64,000 nucleotides of DNA from Candidatus Symbiopectobacterium sp. NZEC151 (GCF_025962655.1 NZ_JAGFPE010000001.1:620001-684000); one strand, 5' to 3'. Counted from the stretch's first letter, positions 30,094 through 39,837 are shown. Made by a program: numbers and translations. Notes: generated by a model from the letters alone, not told the origin.

Positions 30094-31079
30094 TGGACGA
30101 TACCCTGTTGACGATTGATAATCTGGCGCTCAGTTTTCCTGTCTATCGCGGTGAGGTCCACGCGCTTAATCAGGTCTCGTTGAGCGTAAAGCGCGGTGAA
30201 ATTGTTGGCGTGGTCGGGGAATCCGGTTCCGGCAAGTCGGTAACCTCGATGCTGGTAATGCGACTGCTGAGACCGGGCAGCTATAACATCAACAGCGGCA
30301 GCATCACCCTGTTGGGGCAGGATATGCTCAATGCGTCGGAGCGCACCCTACGCCAGATGCGCGGTGCCAAGGTTGCCATGATCTTTCAGGAACCGATGAC
30401 GGCACTGAACCCAACGCGCCGCGTCGGGGATTTGATGCGAGAAGTGATCCAACAGCATCAACCGTTGAACAAGCGCGATGCCCATGCCCATGCGCGGGTA
30501 TTGCTCTCAGACATGCAGATCTCCGATGCTGAGCAAGTGATGAAGCGCTACCCGTTTGAACTCTCCGGTGGCATGCGACAGCGTGTAATGATCGCGCTGG
30601 CTTTTTCCTGCAATCCTGAATTGATCATTGCCGATGAGCCCACCACCGCACTGGATGTCACGGTGCAGCGTCAGGTGTTGCGCTTGTTAAAACAAAAGGC
30701 GCAGGAGCGCGGTACGGCAGTGTTGTTTATCAGTCACGACATGGCGGTAGTGTCACAACTGTGCGATCGCCTGTATGTCATGTATGCCGGTACCGTTATC
30801 GAGAGCGGAGCTACACAGGCGGTTATCCAGCGTCCCGCCCACCCCTATTCTCAAGGGTTGTTACGCTGTGCGCCGGATGATGCGGTACCACGTGCCGTGC
30901 TTCCTGCCATCCCCGGCACCGTGCCTAACTTATCGCAGTTGCCAGAAGGCTGTGCTTTTCGACCACGCTGCACGGCGGCGACGGAACGCTGCTATCGACG
31001 CCCTGAACTGCACACGCTGGCGGCATCTTCCCAGCAGGTGGCCTGCTGGAATCCTCAGAGAGAGGTGGAAAATGAATGA
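30093..31079 (+). CDS. ddpD: D-Ala-D-Ala ABC transporter ATPase DdpD
   Basis: DppD/OppD-type ATPase, 328 residues. Walker [11 protein letters not shown]-loop [10 protein letters not shown], signature [13 protein letters not shown], Walker [13 protein letters not shown] and the H-loop FISHDMAVV are all intact. The C-terminal oligopeptide-transporter extension has cysteines in [15 protein letters not shown], which in this family can bind an iron-sulphur cluster. It pairs with DdpF, and the genes overlap by 8 bp. Confidence 0.94.
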   Translation: MDDTLLTIDNLALSFPVYRGEVHALNQVSLSVKRGEIVGVVGESGSGKSVTSMLVMRLLRPGSYNINSGSITLLGQDMLNASERTLRQMRGAKVAMIFQEPMTALNPTRRVGDLMREVIQQHQPLNKRDAHAHARVLLSDMQISDAEQVMKRYPFELSGGMRQRVMIALAFSCNPELIIADEPTTALDVTVQRQVLRLLKQKAQERGTAVLFISHDMAVVSQLCDRLYVMYAGTVIESGATQAVIQRPAHPYSQGLLRCAPDDAVPRAVLPAIPGTVPNLSQLPEGCAFRPRCTAATERCYRRPELHTLAASSQQVACWNPQREVENE

Positions 31080-32028
31080 CGCATTATTGACGCTGCGTGA
31101 TGTGCATGTGCGCTTCCCGGCAAAGCGTAACTGGCGTGGCAACGTGGTCGAGCAGGTGCATGCGCTTAACGGCCTCGATCTGACGGTTAACGATGGCGAA
31201 ACCCTGGGGGTAGTCGGAGAGTCCGGCTGCGGAAAAAGCACCTTGTCACAGGTATTGATGGGGATGTTGGCACCTTCGCAGGGCGAGTGCGTACGAGCGC
31301 GAGCGCCGGGATCCTGGCTGGCAAACGGGATGCAAATGGTGTTTCAGGACCCTCTGTCATCGCTCGACCCGCGACTGCCCGTGTGGCGCACCATCACCGA
31401 GCCGGTGTGGTTACAGGGGCACGGCAGTGAAACGGAACGCAGAGAGCTGGCGTGCGAATTGGCGACGTTGGTTGGTATTCGCCATGAGTATCTTGATCGT
31501 TTGCCCCATGCGTTTTCCGGCGGTCAGCGCCAGCGTATCGCCATTGCGCGCGCGCTTTCTGCACAGCCCGATATCATTTTATTGGACGAACCCACCTCAG
31601 CGTTGGATATCTCTGTTCAGGCACAAATTCTGAATTTGCTGGTGATGCTTCAGCGACAGCGTAAGCTTACCTACGTGCTGATATCTCACAATATTTCTGT
31701 TATCCGCCACATGAGCGATCGCGTAGCCGTCATGTATTTAGGGCAAATTGTTGAGTTAGGCACGGCGCACAACGTCCTGAACCATCCGCGCCATCCCTAT
31801 ACCCGTTTGCTGTTGGATTCGGTGCCTCGCCTTGACAGGCCGCTGTTGCAACACGCTGGAGAAACGATGAAAACGGGCGAATTACCCAGTAATCGACGGT
31901 TGCCGCAGGGCTGTTTTTTTCGAGAGCGTTGCCCGTATGCGAGCGTTGATTGTGGGCAGCCACAATCATTGACGCCACTGAATGAAACCGATGGTGTGCG
32001 CTGTTGGCGTGCCGTCGCTGGCTCGTAA
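31072..32028 (+). CDS. ddpF: D-Ala-D-Ala ABC transporter ATPase DdpF
   Basis: DppF/OppF-type ATPase, 318 residues. Walker A GESGCGKSTL, FQDPLSSLDP, signature FSGGQRQRIAIARAL, Walker B IILLDEPTSALD and H-loop ISHNISVI are present, with a C-terminal Cys cluster (GCFFRERCPYASVDC). The ATG at 31072 lies inside the end of ddpD behind GAGAGGTGG; the much longer upstream reading frame is inside ddpD and is rejected. It is the last gene of the operon; only a weak hairpin follows before rmf. Confidence 0.94.
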   Translation: MNDALLTLRDVHVRFPAKRNWRGNVVEQVHALNGLDLTVNDGETLGVVGESGCGKSTLSQVLMGMLAPSQGECVRARAPGSWLANGMQMVFQDPLSSLDPRLPVWRTITEPVWLQGHGSETERRELACELATLVGIRHEYLDRLPHAFSGGQRQRIAIARALSAQPDIILLDEPTSALDISVQAQILNLLVMLQRQRKLTYVLISHNISVIRHMSDRVAVMYLGQIVELGTAHNVLNHPRHPYTRLLLDSVPRLDRPLLQHAGETMKTGELPSNRRLPQGCFFRERCPYASVDCGQPQSLTPLNETDGVRCWRAVAGS

Positions 32029-32296
32029 GAATATTCCTATTTTTTGGCGCGTGTGAAGAGAGCGTCGCTCACTTTTTTCCCTGTGTGGGGGAGGCAGCAG
32101 CGGAAAAGCTACCCGAAGATCAACCATTCTGCACACAGGAGAAAACGTTCGCTGCGAAGCTTATCGTATAAATGTGACAGGATAGTGAATTTTTAGCCTT
32201 GACCTTCGTGCCCAGAATCGCTATTGATACCTTGTGGGTGCTCGAAAAGCAGTCACTGTTTTCTTTCCACCAGATGAACAATGAGGGAAATGAGGC

Positions 32297-32464
32297 ATGA
32301 AGAGACAGAAACGAGATCGTTTGGAACGGGCGCAGTCGCGCGGCTATCAAGCAGGACTTTCCGGTAAATCGAAGGAACTATGTCCTTATCAATCCATTAA
32401 TGCCCGGTCTGAATGGTTGGGAGGCTGGCGGCAAGCCATGGAGGATAGGGCGGTTACCGCGTAG
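32297..32464 (+). CDS. rmf: Ribosome modulation factor
   Basis: A 55-residue basic protein that dimerises 70S ribosomes into inactive 100S particles in stationary phase. It begins MKRQKRDRLERAQSRGYQAG and contains CPYQ and WLGGWRQAM; length and sequence match E. coli Rmf almost throughout. The ribosome site TGAGG is at 32291-32295. In E. coli rmf sits between pqiC and fabA and is induced by ppGpp and CRP; here it is separated from pqiC by the ddp block and fabA is not adjacent. A strong terminator follows. Confidence 0.96.
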   Translation: MKRQKRDRLERAQSRGYQAGLSGKSKELCPYQSINARSEWLGGWRQAMEDRAVTA

Positions 32465-32518
32465 TCTCCTTTTGTACCGGTGCCTATTGCGCCGGTCTCA
32501 TTGATTTATCCTAAAATG

Positions 32519-32549
32519 ACCTCCGCACACTTGCGGAGGTTTTTGTTTT
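32519..32549 (+). terminator. Intrinsic terminator after rmf
   Basis: A perfect 9-bp stem (acctccgca 32519-32527, tgcggaggt 32532-32540) with a 4-nt loop is followed by TTTTGTTTT. A second hairpin (accggtg...gccggt, about 32476-32496) lies between it and the rmf stop. Confidence 0.88.
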
Positions 32550-32728
32550 AATGTGCGATCGTTTTATCTCCCCCATTATTATCAAACGAGCCCTTAATGA
32601 TATATAGAATGATGATGAGTTAATTAAATGGGATGTAATAGAACGCAATAAATAGCCTTCGGATTGAAAACTAGAAGGGCATAATGGCGTGATGCTGATA
32701 TTTTTTTATTTTTATAAAAGGGTATTCT

Positions 32729-33487
32729 ATGAAACCACTCTCGTCACATCATGCTTGCTCGCCAATAATTTATCCTGTTTCGGAAACTGGAAACAACAGT
32801 AATGCCAATACGCTTCCCTTGATGGTGAGCGCTTTAAATAAAATAAATAATTCATCACTGAATCTTTATGGTGGTTCAGTGGTGGAAAGGTCAGGCTTTT
32901 TTGCACCGTCAACATCGACGATAAAGGCTAGCGCACAGGCGGCAACAACATGTTGTCACGCCATTTATGGCCGCGCCATCAGCTATGGTGATGCCGCGTG
33001 TTACAGCCCATCGTTCAATAACCGTACCGTTTCACGCACCCACCTGCCGCCGGATATACAACCTGTTTCGCGAAGAGAGGTAATAAGTCAAAGCTCGCTA
33101 ACAGCAGAGGCTGTATCGCGTATCCAAGAATCAACAAGACCGCATGAAATGAGAAAAAAACAGGGACTAAGAACACAATATTTTGTGAGGAATTTATCCA
33201 CAACAATAGTAATGCTTAGCCGCGCGGGCATTGATATCCCAGACGGAATGTCCCCACATACGATTTATTGTAAATACACGCGTGAGAAACGACAGGCAGA
33301 GCTATTAGGCTATCACTTCAATAAGGCTGATTTTCAACATCGCATCAACATTCAGGCGACACGGAGGCTCCCTGAATTGATAAACCAATATCATTCAAGC
33401 AATGTGATGGCATTAAATATATTTTCAGCATTGCATTCGCGCTCTGCACAAAAAGCTATTTTACAATTTATCAGTCAGAGCAAATGA
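32729..33487 (+). CDS. Unknown protein with disordered Ser/Thr/Asn-rich N terminus (effector-like)
   Basis: Not recognised. It encodes 252 residues behind AAAAGGG and is AT-rich compared with its neighbours, suggesting transfer. The N-terminal ~130 residues are rich in Ser, Thr, Asn and Pro with no signal peptide or membrane helix. The C-terminal ~110 residues look helical and basic ([35 protein letters not shown]). This composition resembles type III secreted effectors, but no HrpL box (GGAACC-N15/16-CCAC) was found upstream. It lies at the 3' side of tRNA-Ser, a typical insertion site. A shared bidirectional terminator follows. Confidence 0.7.
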   Translation: MKPLSSHHACSPIIYPVSETGNNSNANTLPLMVSALNKINNSSLNLYGGSVVERSGFFAPSTSTIKASAQAATTCCHAIYGRAISYGDAACYSPSFNNRTVSRTHLPPDIQPVSRREVISQSSLTAEAVSRIQESTRPHEMRKKQGLRTQYFVRNLSTTIVMLSRAGIDIPDGMSPHTIYCKYTREKRQAELLGYHFNKADFQHRINIQATRRLPELINQYHSSNVMALNIFSALHSRSAQKAILQFISQSK

Positions 33488-33506
33488 GCGTAGGGTTATT
33501 GCAAAA

Positions 33507-33545
33507 ACAAAACGCCCCTGATTTCTCAGGGGCGTTTTGTTTACT
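33507..33545. terminator. Bidirectional terminator between the unknown gene and tRNA-Ser
   Basis: A perfect 15-bp stem (33507-33521 with 33526-33540) with a 4-nt loop has A/T runs on both flanks. It serves the + strand gene and the minus-strand tRNA. Confidence 0.9.
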
Positions 33546-33548
33546 GTT

Positions 33549-33638
33549 TGGCGGTGAGAGAGGGGTTCGAACCCTCGATACGCTTTCACGTATACACACT
33601 TTCCAGGCGTGCTCCTTCAGCCACTCAGACACCTCACC
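33549..33638 (-). tRNA. tRNA-Ser (anticodon GGA)
   Basis: A 90-nt class II tRNA read on the minus strand. It starts GGTGAGGTGTCTGAGTGGC, has the anticodon loop CTGGAAA (anticodon complement at 33602-33604), a long variable arm (GTATACG...CGTATC), the T-loop GGTTCGAACC and an encoded CCA end. It closely resembles E. coli tRNA-Ser(GGA). Its 3' end faces the unknown AT-rich gene. Confidence 0.97.
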
Positions 33639-33676
33639 GGATTGTTCGCTGCCGATATGCTGCGGCGACGGGCGCT

Positions 33677-33705
33677 AATGTAGGTAAATTGCTGGGCAGC
33701 GTCAA
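33677..33705 (-). promoter_or_regulatory. Candidate tRNA-Ser promoter
   Basis: On the minus strand TTGACG and TACATT are separated by 17 bp and followed by a GC-rich discriminator, as usual for stringently controlled stable RNA promoters. It lies about 38 bp before the tRNA 5' end. Confidence 0.5.
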
Positions 33706-33886
33706 CGGGTTTATGCAACAAAATGCGCGTTTAGCCAAACTTAGTGCAATTTGCTGATTTGCTGACCAATTTTGGTTCGTATCGCGCGCGATAGTGATGT
33801 TAAATTTTGGTTATAGCTGCGGCGCAGGCTGCCAGTGCCGATGATAAATGGTATGCTGAAGATGAAATACCTAGCCAGGAGAGACC

Positions 33887-34624
33887 ATGTATCCCGTCGA
33901 TTTACATATGCATACTGTCGCCAGTACCCACGCCTATAGCACCCTGCATGACTATATTGCAGAGGCCAAGCTGAAAAATATCCGCCTGTTTGCTATTACC
34001 GATCATGGTCCTGATATGGCAGATGCGCCGCACTATTGGCACTTTATGAATATGCGTGTCTGGCCACGGTTGGTCGATGGCGTTGGCATCCTGCGTGGTA
34101 TTGAATCCAATATCAAAAACCGTCAGGGCGATATCGACTGTACCGGGATCATGCTGGAGCAAATGGACGTGGTCATTGCCGGCTTTCATGAACCGGTGTT
34201 TCCACCGCAGGATCGTGTTACTCATACCGAGGCGCTGATTGCCACCATGGCGAGTGGCAACGTACATATCATCAGCCATCCGGGCAACCCCAGATATCCG
34301 ATTGATATTGCCGCCGTGGCACAAGCCGCAGCGCACTATGACGTTGCATTAGAGCTGAATAATTCCTCATTTATGCATTCACGCAAAGGCAGTGGACCCA
34401 ACTGTCGCGCCATTGCTGAGGCGGTACGCGACGCGGGCGGAAGGCTGGCGCTTGGCTCTGATTCCCATATTGCATTCACATTGGGCGATTTTACCCACTG
34501 CGAACGCATTTTGCAGGAAATCGATTTTCCGCAAGAGCGCATACTGAACGTCAGTCCTCGTCGCGTTTTAGATTTTCTGGAACAACGTGGTCGTCCAGCT
34601 ATCGTTGAACTGGCGGCTTTGTAA
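33887..34624 (+). CDS. ycdX: PHP-domain zinc phosphatase YcdX
   Basis: Trinuclear-zinc PHP hydrolase with phosphatase activity; in E. coli it affects swarming. The protein is 245 residues, as in E. coli. Metal motifs are visible: DLHMHTVAS near the N terminus, DHGPDM, the His in GFHEPVF, ISHPGNP, and GSDSH near residue 195. AGGAGA precedes the ATG. It is followed by its probable maturation chaperone gene ycdY. Confidence 0.95.
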   Translation: MYPVDLHMHTVASTHAYSTLHDYIAEAKLKNIRLFAITDHGPDMADAPHYWHFMNMRVWPRLVDGVGILRGIESNIKNRQGDIDCTGIMLEQMDVVIAGFHEPVFPPQDRVTHTEALIATMASGNVHIISHPGNPRYPIDIAAVAQAAAHYDVALELNNSSFMHSRKGSGPNCRAIAEAVRDAGGRLALGSDSHIAFTLGDFTHCERILQEIDFPQERILNVSPRRVLDFLEQRGRPAIVELAAL

Positions 34625-34673
34625 TCATTAAGTGACGTTGTCACTTAATCACCATAATAACAACAGGTATGAC

Positions 34674-35255
34674 ATGAACGAATTCTCATTGGTATGCCGG
34701 CTGCTCGGTACGCTGTTTAATCGGGCTCCTGACGACGCCGTGGTTACCCCCTTGTTGACGATGATTGAACAGGGCAAACTCAAGCCGCATTGGCCGCTTA
34801 ATCAGGATGCTTTGCTGGAGCGCATGCAGCAGAGCGTTGATATCAGTGCATTAACGGCTGATTATCACGCGCTGTTTGTTGAACAGGGCGGTGCGGTTTC
34901 CCCTTGGCGCTCTGCCTATGTCGAAGATGACGCGCAAGACGCTGTGCGCGTTTTTCTACAACAGCGTGGTATGCCGCTCAAAGAAGGCGCTGTCGACCAC
35001 TTTGGTGCATTGCTGTTGGCCGCTTCATGGCTTGAAGATCAGGCACAGGCAGATGAAAGTGCCGCACAGTTGGCCTTGTTTGACGAGTTTCTGCTGCCGT
35101 GGAGCGATCGCTTTCTTGGCAAAGTCGAGAGCCACGCCACCACGGCGTTTTATCGCACGCTGGCGCTATTAACACGCGAAGCGCTGGAAGCGTTACGAGA
35201 AGATTTGGTGGAAGAAGAGGACGATGAGGACGCGCAGGATAGTCAAGAAGCGTGA
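34674..35255 (+). CDS. ycdY: TorD/NarJ-family chaperone YcdY
   Basis: All-helical chaperone of the redox-enzyme maturation family. E. coli YcdY binds YcdX and raises its activity, probably through zinc loading. The protein is 193 residues (E. coli 184); the extra length is a very acidic C-terminal tail (about the last 18 residues, mostly E and D). The family core MNEFSLVCRLLGTLF...LLLAASWLEDQ...SHATTAFYRTLA is clear. The ATG at 34674 matches the E. coli start. A short inverted repeat (gtgacgttgtcac) lies just upstream. Confidence 0.92.
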   Translation: MNEFSLVCRLLGTLFNRAPDDAVVTPLLTMIEQGKLKPHWPLNQDALLERMQQSVDISALTADYHALFVEQGGAVSPWRSAYVEDDAQDAVRVFLQQRGMPLKEGAVDHFGALLLAASWLEDQAQADESAAQLALFDEFLLPWSDRFLGKVESHATTAFYRTLALLTREALEALREDLVEEEDDEDAQDSQEA

Positions 35256-35268
35256 ATCTGGTTATCAG

Positions 35269-35296
35269 TATCAGGGCGGAGGAACCCGCCCTGATA
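35269..35296. terminator. Hairpin between convergent ycdY and yceB
   Basis: A perfect 11-bp stem (tatcagggcgg 35269-35279, ccgccctgata 35286-35296) with a 6-nt loop separates the two stop codons. No T-run. Confidence 0.6.
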
Positions 35297-35301
35297 ACGG
35301 C

Positions 35302-35868
35302 TTAATCGGTCAACTGAATAGCGATTTGTCCCGGTTTTACCTCGATGCCTTTCGCCAGCTTTTTGGCTAACGCTTCCGTTTTGCTGTGTTCATCGCTGAG
35401 CACATAGGCTGGTTTCTGATCAAAATAGTTCTTCAATGCCTGATTCAAATAGGGCGTCAGCGTGTTGAATACGGTATCCATTTTCTCTGGCGTCACCTGA
35501 TAATCCACCAACTCCATCTCTTTGAGGTAAACGGCGCTGTTGGTTTTATCAAACACTGGTTGTGCTTTTAGCGTAAGCACCGCATCCGCTGACTGGGCAC
35601 CCAGCAGCGAACTGATGTCCACTTTGGCATGACCCGACAGTGTGACCTTGCCCGGTTCGGCACGTCCGATCTGGCTGCTGAGATCGCTCAACACGATGGT
35701 GGCATCGACTACGCCCGGAATACCGATCTGTTTTTTGAAATCATTGTGCTTTTGCAGATAACCGTTTATATCTTGCTCGCTAAGCGAATATTGCGTGAGT
35801 CGATCGCAGCCACTCACAAGTAACGTCAGCGCCACTGCGGCAATGGCGGCTATCCCTGATTTTTTCAT
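35302..35868 (-). CDS. yceB: DUF1439 lipoprotein YceB
   Basis: Predicted outer-membrane-associated lipoprotein of 188 residues (E. coli 186). The lipobox LVSGC follows a clear signal peptide (MKKSGIAAIAAVALTLLVSG). The mature part is a DUF1439 domain, similar in size to lipid-binding tubular folds; function is not established. The ATG at 35868 sits behind AGAGGA; an upstream in-frame start at 35898 would spoil the signal peptide. grxB, its E. coli neighbour, is absent here. Confidence 0.92.
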   Translation of the reverse strand: MKKSGIAAIAAVALTLLVSGCDRLTQYSLSEQDINGYLQKHNDFKKQIGIPGVVDATIVLSDLSSQIGRAEPGKVTLSGHAKVDISSLLGAQSADAVLTLKAQPVFDKTNSAVYLKEMELVDYQVTPEKMDTVFNTLTPYLNQALKNYFDQKPAYVLSDEHSKTEALAKKLAKGIEVKPGQIAIQLTD

Positions 35869-35951
35869 TGATGTTCCTCTGCACGTGCTGTGTTTCAAGG
35901 TATGGCGGTTTTAAGATAGCAAGGGTGCCCTGAGCGTAGCAGAAAAACTGC

Positions 35952-36044
35952 GGGCTAACGGGCGAGGATATACACTGCCGCATTAGCCCCAGCAAAACTA
36001 TCAGATAGCGCCGAAAGCGCTAAAATTGGCAGTTAGCCCCAGCA
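35952..36044. repeat. Short direct and inverted repeats between yceB and mdtH
   Basis: A 12-bp direct repeat (ttagccccagca) occurs at 35983-35994 and 36033-36044, with an inverted gggctaa at 35952-35958. Between them a hairpin (tagcgc 36006-36011, gcgcta 36017-36022) could end mdtH transcription on the minus strand. The first copy could pair with the inverted arm. Confidence 0.45.
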
Positions 36045-36050
36045 TTACCC

Positions 36051-37256
36051 TTAATGTTCGCCAAGCATGGCCGATGCTATTTTACGCAGATTGAACTGCC
36101 AATACAGGGTAGCTAGCGTAACTAAACCGATGATGCCCAACATAAACCACGGCAGTTCCGGCATATGAAGTCGATGCCCGGTATCAAACAACCACCCGCC
36201 GCCGCTGTAGCCCAACGCGCCGCCCAGTGCCAGCCCCAGACGACTGAAACCCATGTAACTGCCGCGCGCACGCGCATCGGCCAGTGACGCGCTCAATGTT
36301 TCACGCGCCGGTTCAGCAATAATCGATCCCATGTAAAACAGACTGATAAGCATCAGCAGCGTCGGCAGCGTGGTGGTCATGCCGATGGGAAACAGGCTCA
36401 GCGTCATGATAAACAACCCTGCCATCAGACGTTGTTCCAGACGAAAGCGCTTTTCGCTCCAGCGCGCAATCGGATAGAGCAAACTGAGCGACAGCATGGC
36501 TTCAATCGCATACATCCATTTCACCGCTGAGGGCGTGCCCGCAATCTCATTGACCATGATCGGCAGCATTAACAGAACCTGCACGCCGAGCATGTAGTAA
36601 CCGGTCAGCGTCAGTACATAAATCAGGAAGCGCCGATCGCGAATGACGCGCAGCAGACCTTCTGAAATCGGCGTACGCACGGTCGAGATACGATAGGCGG
36701 GTAACAGCCAGGCGTTCAATGCCGCCGCCAGCACGAACAGGACAGCACCGCCCCAGCACACGACGGTAAAGTCATATTGCAGCAGCCAACTGCCAATCAG
36801 CGCACCGATAACCGCCCCGGCACTGTCTTGCATCATCAGCAATGAGTAGAAGCGCCCACGTTCCTGCGGACGAACCAGTTTTACCACCAGTGCGGTGCGC
36901 GGAGGATCGAACAGCGTGCCGCCCAGGCCAGAGAGCGCACAGGAGAGCCAGAGCAGCCAGGGTTCGGTGGCGATAGCCATAAACATAAAACCCGCGGCGC
37001 GCAACAACATGCCAGTGATGATCATCGGTTTAGCGCCAAACCGGTCGGCAATGGCACCGCCAAAAACACCTAATCCCTGTTGAATAAACTGACGTAATCC
37101 GAGTGCGATACCCACCAGCAAGGCTGCCCAACCCAGATCGTCAACAAAGCGTATGGAAATAAGCGGGAAGACTACAAAAAAACCCAGAACCACCAGCATA
37201 TTGTCTAATAGAAGGAAATATTTGCCGAGACTCCGAGCTTGTGACATCAGAGGCAT
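36051..37256 (-). CDS. mdtH: Major facilitator superfamily exporter MdtH
   Basis: Inner-membrane proton-driven drug exporter of the DHA1 type, 401 residues with about 12 predicted helices (E. coli 402). The motif A region between helices 2 and 3 ([18 protein letters not shown]) is intact, and a central cytoplasmic loop follows residue ~190. E. coli MdtH overproduction gives some quinolone tolerance. It is divergent from rimJ, with a 354-bp gap. Confidence 0.94.
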   Translation of the reverse strand: MPLMSQARSLGKYFLLLDNMLVVLGFFVVFPLISIRFVDDLGWAALLVGIALGLRQFIQQGLGVFGGAIADRFGAKPMIITGMLLRAAGFMFMAIATEPWLLWLSCALSGLGGTLFDPPRTALVVKLVRPQERGRFYSLLMMQDSAGAVIGALIGSWLLQYDFTVVCWGGAVLFVLAAALNAWLLPAYRISTVRTPISEGLLRVIRDRRFLIYVLTLTGYYMLGVQVLLMLPIMVNEIAGTPSAVKWMYAIEAMLSLSLLYPIARWSEKRFRLEQRLMAGLFIMTLSLFPIGMTTTLPTLLMLISLFYMGSIIAEPARETLSASLADARARGSYMGFSRLGLALGGALGYSGGGWLFDTGHRLHMPELPWFMLGIIGLVTLATLYWQFNLRKIASAMLGEH

Positions 37257-37610
37257 GTTTCACCACAAGAGAAAAAAAAGAAAGAGTTACAACACGTCTA
37301 TTTTGTACCCTAATCGGATGGCGGGATAGTCTTTACAGGACAATATTTTTTTATCGTACCGAACGTCTGTGAGTGCAGTTTGAATGGCTTTTTTTTAGCC
37401 AAAGTGCGGCGATATTGCAGTAATTGCGTAATAAGTCACCGCAGGAGGTTTTACGCCAGAGAATTGATGCGGTTATAGTAGCGAGTATCGGTGTTTTTCG
37501 TGGTTAGGCGTGTGGTTCCCTGTTTGGGGGCTGGTTTTTCCAGTTAAACCTGTACTACAAATTATCGCGATAAATTTTTCTTATCGAACAACGCAAAAAA
37601 CGAGGCAGAG
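37257..37610. other. mdtH-rimJ divergent intergenic region
   Basis: 354 bp without a convincing gene. It should hold the divergent promoters. A small palindrome (tggct, T-run, agcca) occurs near 37385-37405 and an AGGAGG near 37443 is not followed by a usable start. No operator was recognised. Confidence 0.5.
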
Positions 37611-38195
37611 ATGTTTGGCTATCGTTCAACCCCGGCACGGGTATATATGACAACGGACAGGCTGGTCGTGCGTTTAGCCCACGAACGTGATGCCTGGCGT
37701 CTGGCGGAATACTATGCGGAGAACCGTGATTTTTTAAAACCCTGGGAGCCGGTGCGTGATGCCAGCCATTGTTATCCTTCGGGCTGGCAAGCGCGGCTTA
37801 GTGTGATCAATGACATGCATAAGCAAGGATCGGCTTATTACTTCCTGCTGCTCGATCCGAATGAAAACGAGGTGCGTGGGGTTGCCAATTTCAGTAACGT
37901 ACTGCGTGGCTCCTTCCACGCCTGCTATCTGGGCTATTCGCTCGGTGAGAAATGGCAGGGGCAGGGCATGATGTATGAAGCCTTGCAGCCTGCGCTGCGC
38001 TATATGCAGCGCCAACAGCACATGCACCGTATTATGGCTAACTACATGCCGCACAACCAGCGTAGCGGTAATCTGTTGACGCGGCTGGGTTTTGAACGTG
38101 AAGGCTATGCTAAAAAATACTTGTTAATCGACGGCACCTGGCAGGATCACGTTCTGACTGCCTTGACGAATGAACATTGGACGCCGCAGCGATAG
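37611..38195 (+). CDS. rimJ: Ribosomal protein uS5 N-acetyltransferase RimJ
   Basis: GNAT-fold acetyltransferase that acetylates the N-terminal Ala of ribosomal protein S5. The protein is 194 residues as in E. coli. The N-terminal [22 protein letters not shown], the acetyl-CoA loop region ([17 protein letters not shown]) and the [18 protein letters not shown] end are highly conserved. It is followed 11 bp later by yceH, so the rimJ-yceH-mviM group is likely co-transcribed. Confidence 0.96.
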   Translation: MFGYRSTPARVYMTTDRLVVRLAHERDAWRLAEYYAENRDFLKPWEPVRDASHCYPSGWQARLSVINDMHKQGSAYYFLLLDPNENEVRGVANFSNVLRGSFHACYLGYSLGEKWQGQGMMYEALQPALRYMQRQQHMHRIMANYMPHNQRSGNLLTRLGFEREGYAKKYLLIDGTWQDHVLTALTNEHWTPQR

Positions 38196-38206
38196 GAGCC
38201 CAGAGA

Positions 38207-38860
38207 ATGAAATATCAGTTTGATGCTAAAGCGTTGCGCGTGGTGGGCTGTTTGCTGGAAAAACAGATCACCACGCCAGAACAGTACCCCATGTCGCTAA
38301 ACGGTGTGGCAACGGCATGTAATCAGAAAACCAACCGCGAGCCGGTGTTGGATCTCAGTGAAAGCGAGGTGCAACAAACGCTCGATCTGCTGGTTAAAAA
38401 ACACGTTGTCAGAACCCTGAGTGGTTTTGGTAATCGCGTGATGAAGTATGAGCACCGATTTTGCAACTCTGAGTTCGGTAATCTGAAGTTTTCCTCGGCG
38501 GAAGTGGCGTTGGTCGCGACGCTGCTGCTGCGCGGGGCGCAAACGCCGGGTGAATTGCGCACGCGTGCGGCGCGCTTGCATGAATTTGCGGATGTCGATG
38601 AAGTCGAACAGACGCTGACACTGCTGCAAACCCGGGAGGATGGCCCCTTTGTGGTGCGTTTGGCGCGTGAGCCGGGTAAGCGGGAGCACCGCTTCATGCA
38701 CCTGTTTGGCGATGATGAACCCGTCGCGACCGCCGCTGACAGCGCTGAAGAGCGCCTAGAAACTGACTCGACGGATCTCGCGCAGCGCGTGCGTGTGCTT
38801 GAGCAAGACGTGGCCGAATTGAAACAGCAATTGGCGCACTTGCTGTCGCAACAATCCTGA
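38207..38860 (+). CDS. yceH: UPF0502/DUF480 winged-helix protein YceH
   Basis: Protein of unknown function, 217 residues (E. coli 215), with two tandem winged-helix domains (about 1-85 and 95-175: [39 protein letters not shown]) and a C-terminal coiled coil ([21 protein letters not shown]). DNA binding is plausible but unproven. The ATG at 38207 follows AGGAG; an earlier frame entry at 38177 lies inside rimJ. It lies between rimJ and mviM as in E. coli. Confidence 0.93.
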   Translation: MKYQFDAKALRVVGCLLEKQITTPEQYPMSLNGVATACNQKTNREPVLDLSESEVQQTLDLLVKKHVVRTLSGFGNRVMKYEHRFCNSEFGNLKFSSAEVALVATLLLRGAQTPGELRTRAARLHEFADVDEVEQTLTLLQTREDGPFVVRLAREPGKREHRFMHLFGDDEPVATAADSAEERLETDSTDLAQRVRVLEQDVAELKQQLAHLLSQQS

Positions 38861-38901
38861 GTAATGCCCGAGAGAATGGTTCCCTTAGTGAAGGTGACAC
38901 A

Positions 38902-39837
38902 ATGAATACAGCGAAAACGGACGCACAGCCGATCCGTATCGGCATGGTTGGGCTCGGTTCGATTGCGCAAAAGGCCTATCTGCCGGTGCTGAGCCAGGAA
39001 ACACGCTGGAGATTTGCCGGCGTCTTTTCCCCGGATCAGCAAAAAATGCGCACGCTGTGCCAGCAATATCGCCTGTCAGGTTATTCGTCACTGGAAGCGT
39101 TGGCGAATGCGTGCGACGCCGTGATGGTACACAGCAGCACCGCCAGCCACTACGAGGTAATCAGCGCGTTATTGCGCCTTGGCGTGCACGTGTATGTCGA
39201 CAAGCCGTTGGCGGAAACGCTGCCGCAGGCCGAGGCGCTGTTAGCGTTAGCCGAGCGTCAGGGAAAAACCGTGATGGTCGGATTTAACCGCCGTTTCGCC
39301 CCCGGTTATCAATCGCTGAAATCAACGTTACCGCATCCGGATTCTGTGCGGGTGGAGAAACACCGCGCGGATAACGTGGGTCCGCAACCGGCACGTTTCA
39401 CCCTGTTGGATGATTACCTGCACGTGGTTGATACGGCTCTGTGGCTGGCGGGCAAGGGCGCGGTGTTACAAGGCGGCGTCATTCGCAATAATACGGCAGG
39501 GCAGCTTGTTTTTGCTGAACATCTGTTTGCTTCAGCAACCTGTCAGATTGTCACCAGCATGCATCGGTGCGCGGGCAGCCAGCGTGAGTCGGTGCAGATG
39601 ATCGGGCAGGGGGCTATTCACCATGTCGATAATCTTAGCGATTGCTGGCAGGAGAGCGGTGGGATTGTCACGCGACACCCCGCACCGTCCTGGCAAAGTA
39701 TTTTGGAACAGCGCGGTTTTGTGGGGGCGATTCACCATTTTGTTGACTCACTGGAGCAAGGTGTTCAACCACAGACGTCAGGCGAGCAGGCGATTCTGGC
39801 GCAGCGAGTGGTTGAGTCGCTGCTCACATCATGCTGA
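38902..39837 (+). CDS. mviM: Gfo/Idh/MocA-family oxidoreductase MviM
   Basis: Putative NAD(P)-dependent oxidoreductase, 311 residues (E. coli 307). A Rossmann domain with GMVGLGSIAQKAYLPVL is followed by the family EKP-type motif (here VDKPLAE) and a C-terminal alpha/beta dimer domain. Substrate unknown. It lies upstream of murJ, with a 114-bp gap; the old name refers to the virulence-linked mviMN locus. Confidence 0.93.
   Translation: MNTAKTDAQPIRIGMVGLGSIAQKAYLPVLSQETRWRFAGVFSPDQQKMRTLCQQYRLSGYSSLEALANACDAVMVHSSTASHYEVISALLRLGVHVYVDKPLAETLPQAEALLALAERQGKTVMVGFNRRFAPGYQSLKSTLPHPDSVRVEKHRADNVGPQPARFTLLDDYLHVVDTALWLAGKGAVLQGGVIRNNTAGQLVFAEHLFASATCQIVTSMHRCAGSQRESVQMIGQGAIHHVDNLSDCWQESGGIVTRHPAPSWQSILEQRGFVGAIHHFVDSLEQGVQPQTSGEQAILAQRVVESLLTSC

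Noticed and set aside
33505-33660. Integrative element attachment site at tRNA-Ser
   Set aside because: No second copy of the tRNA 3' end and no integrase were found within the window.
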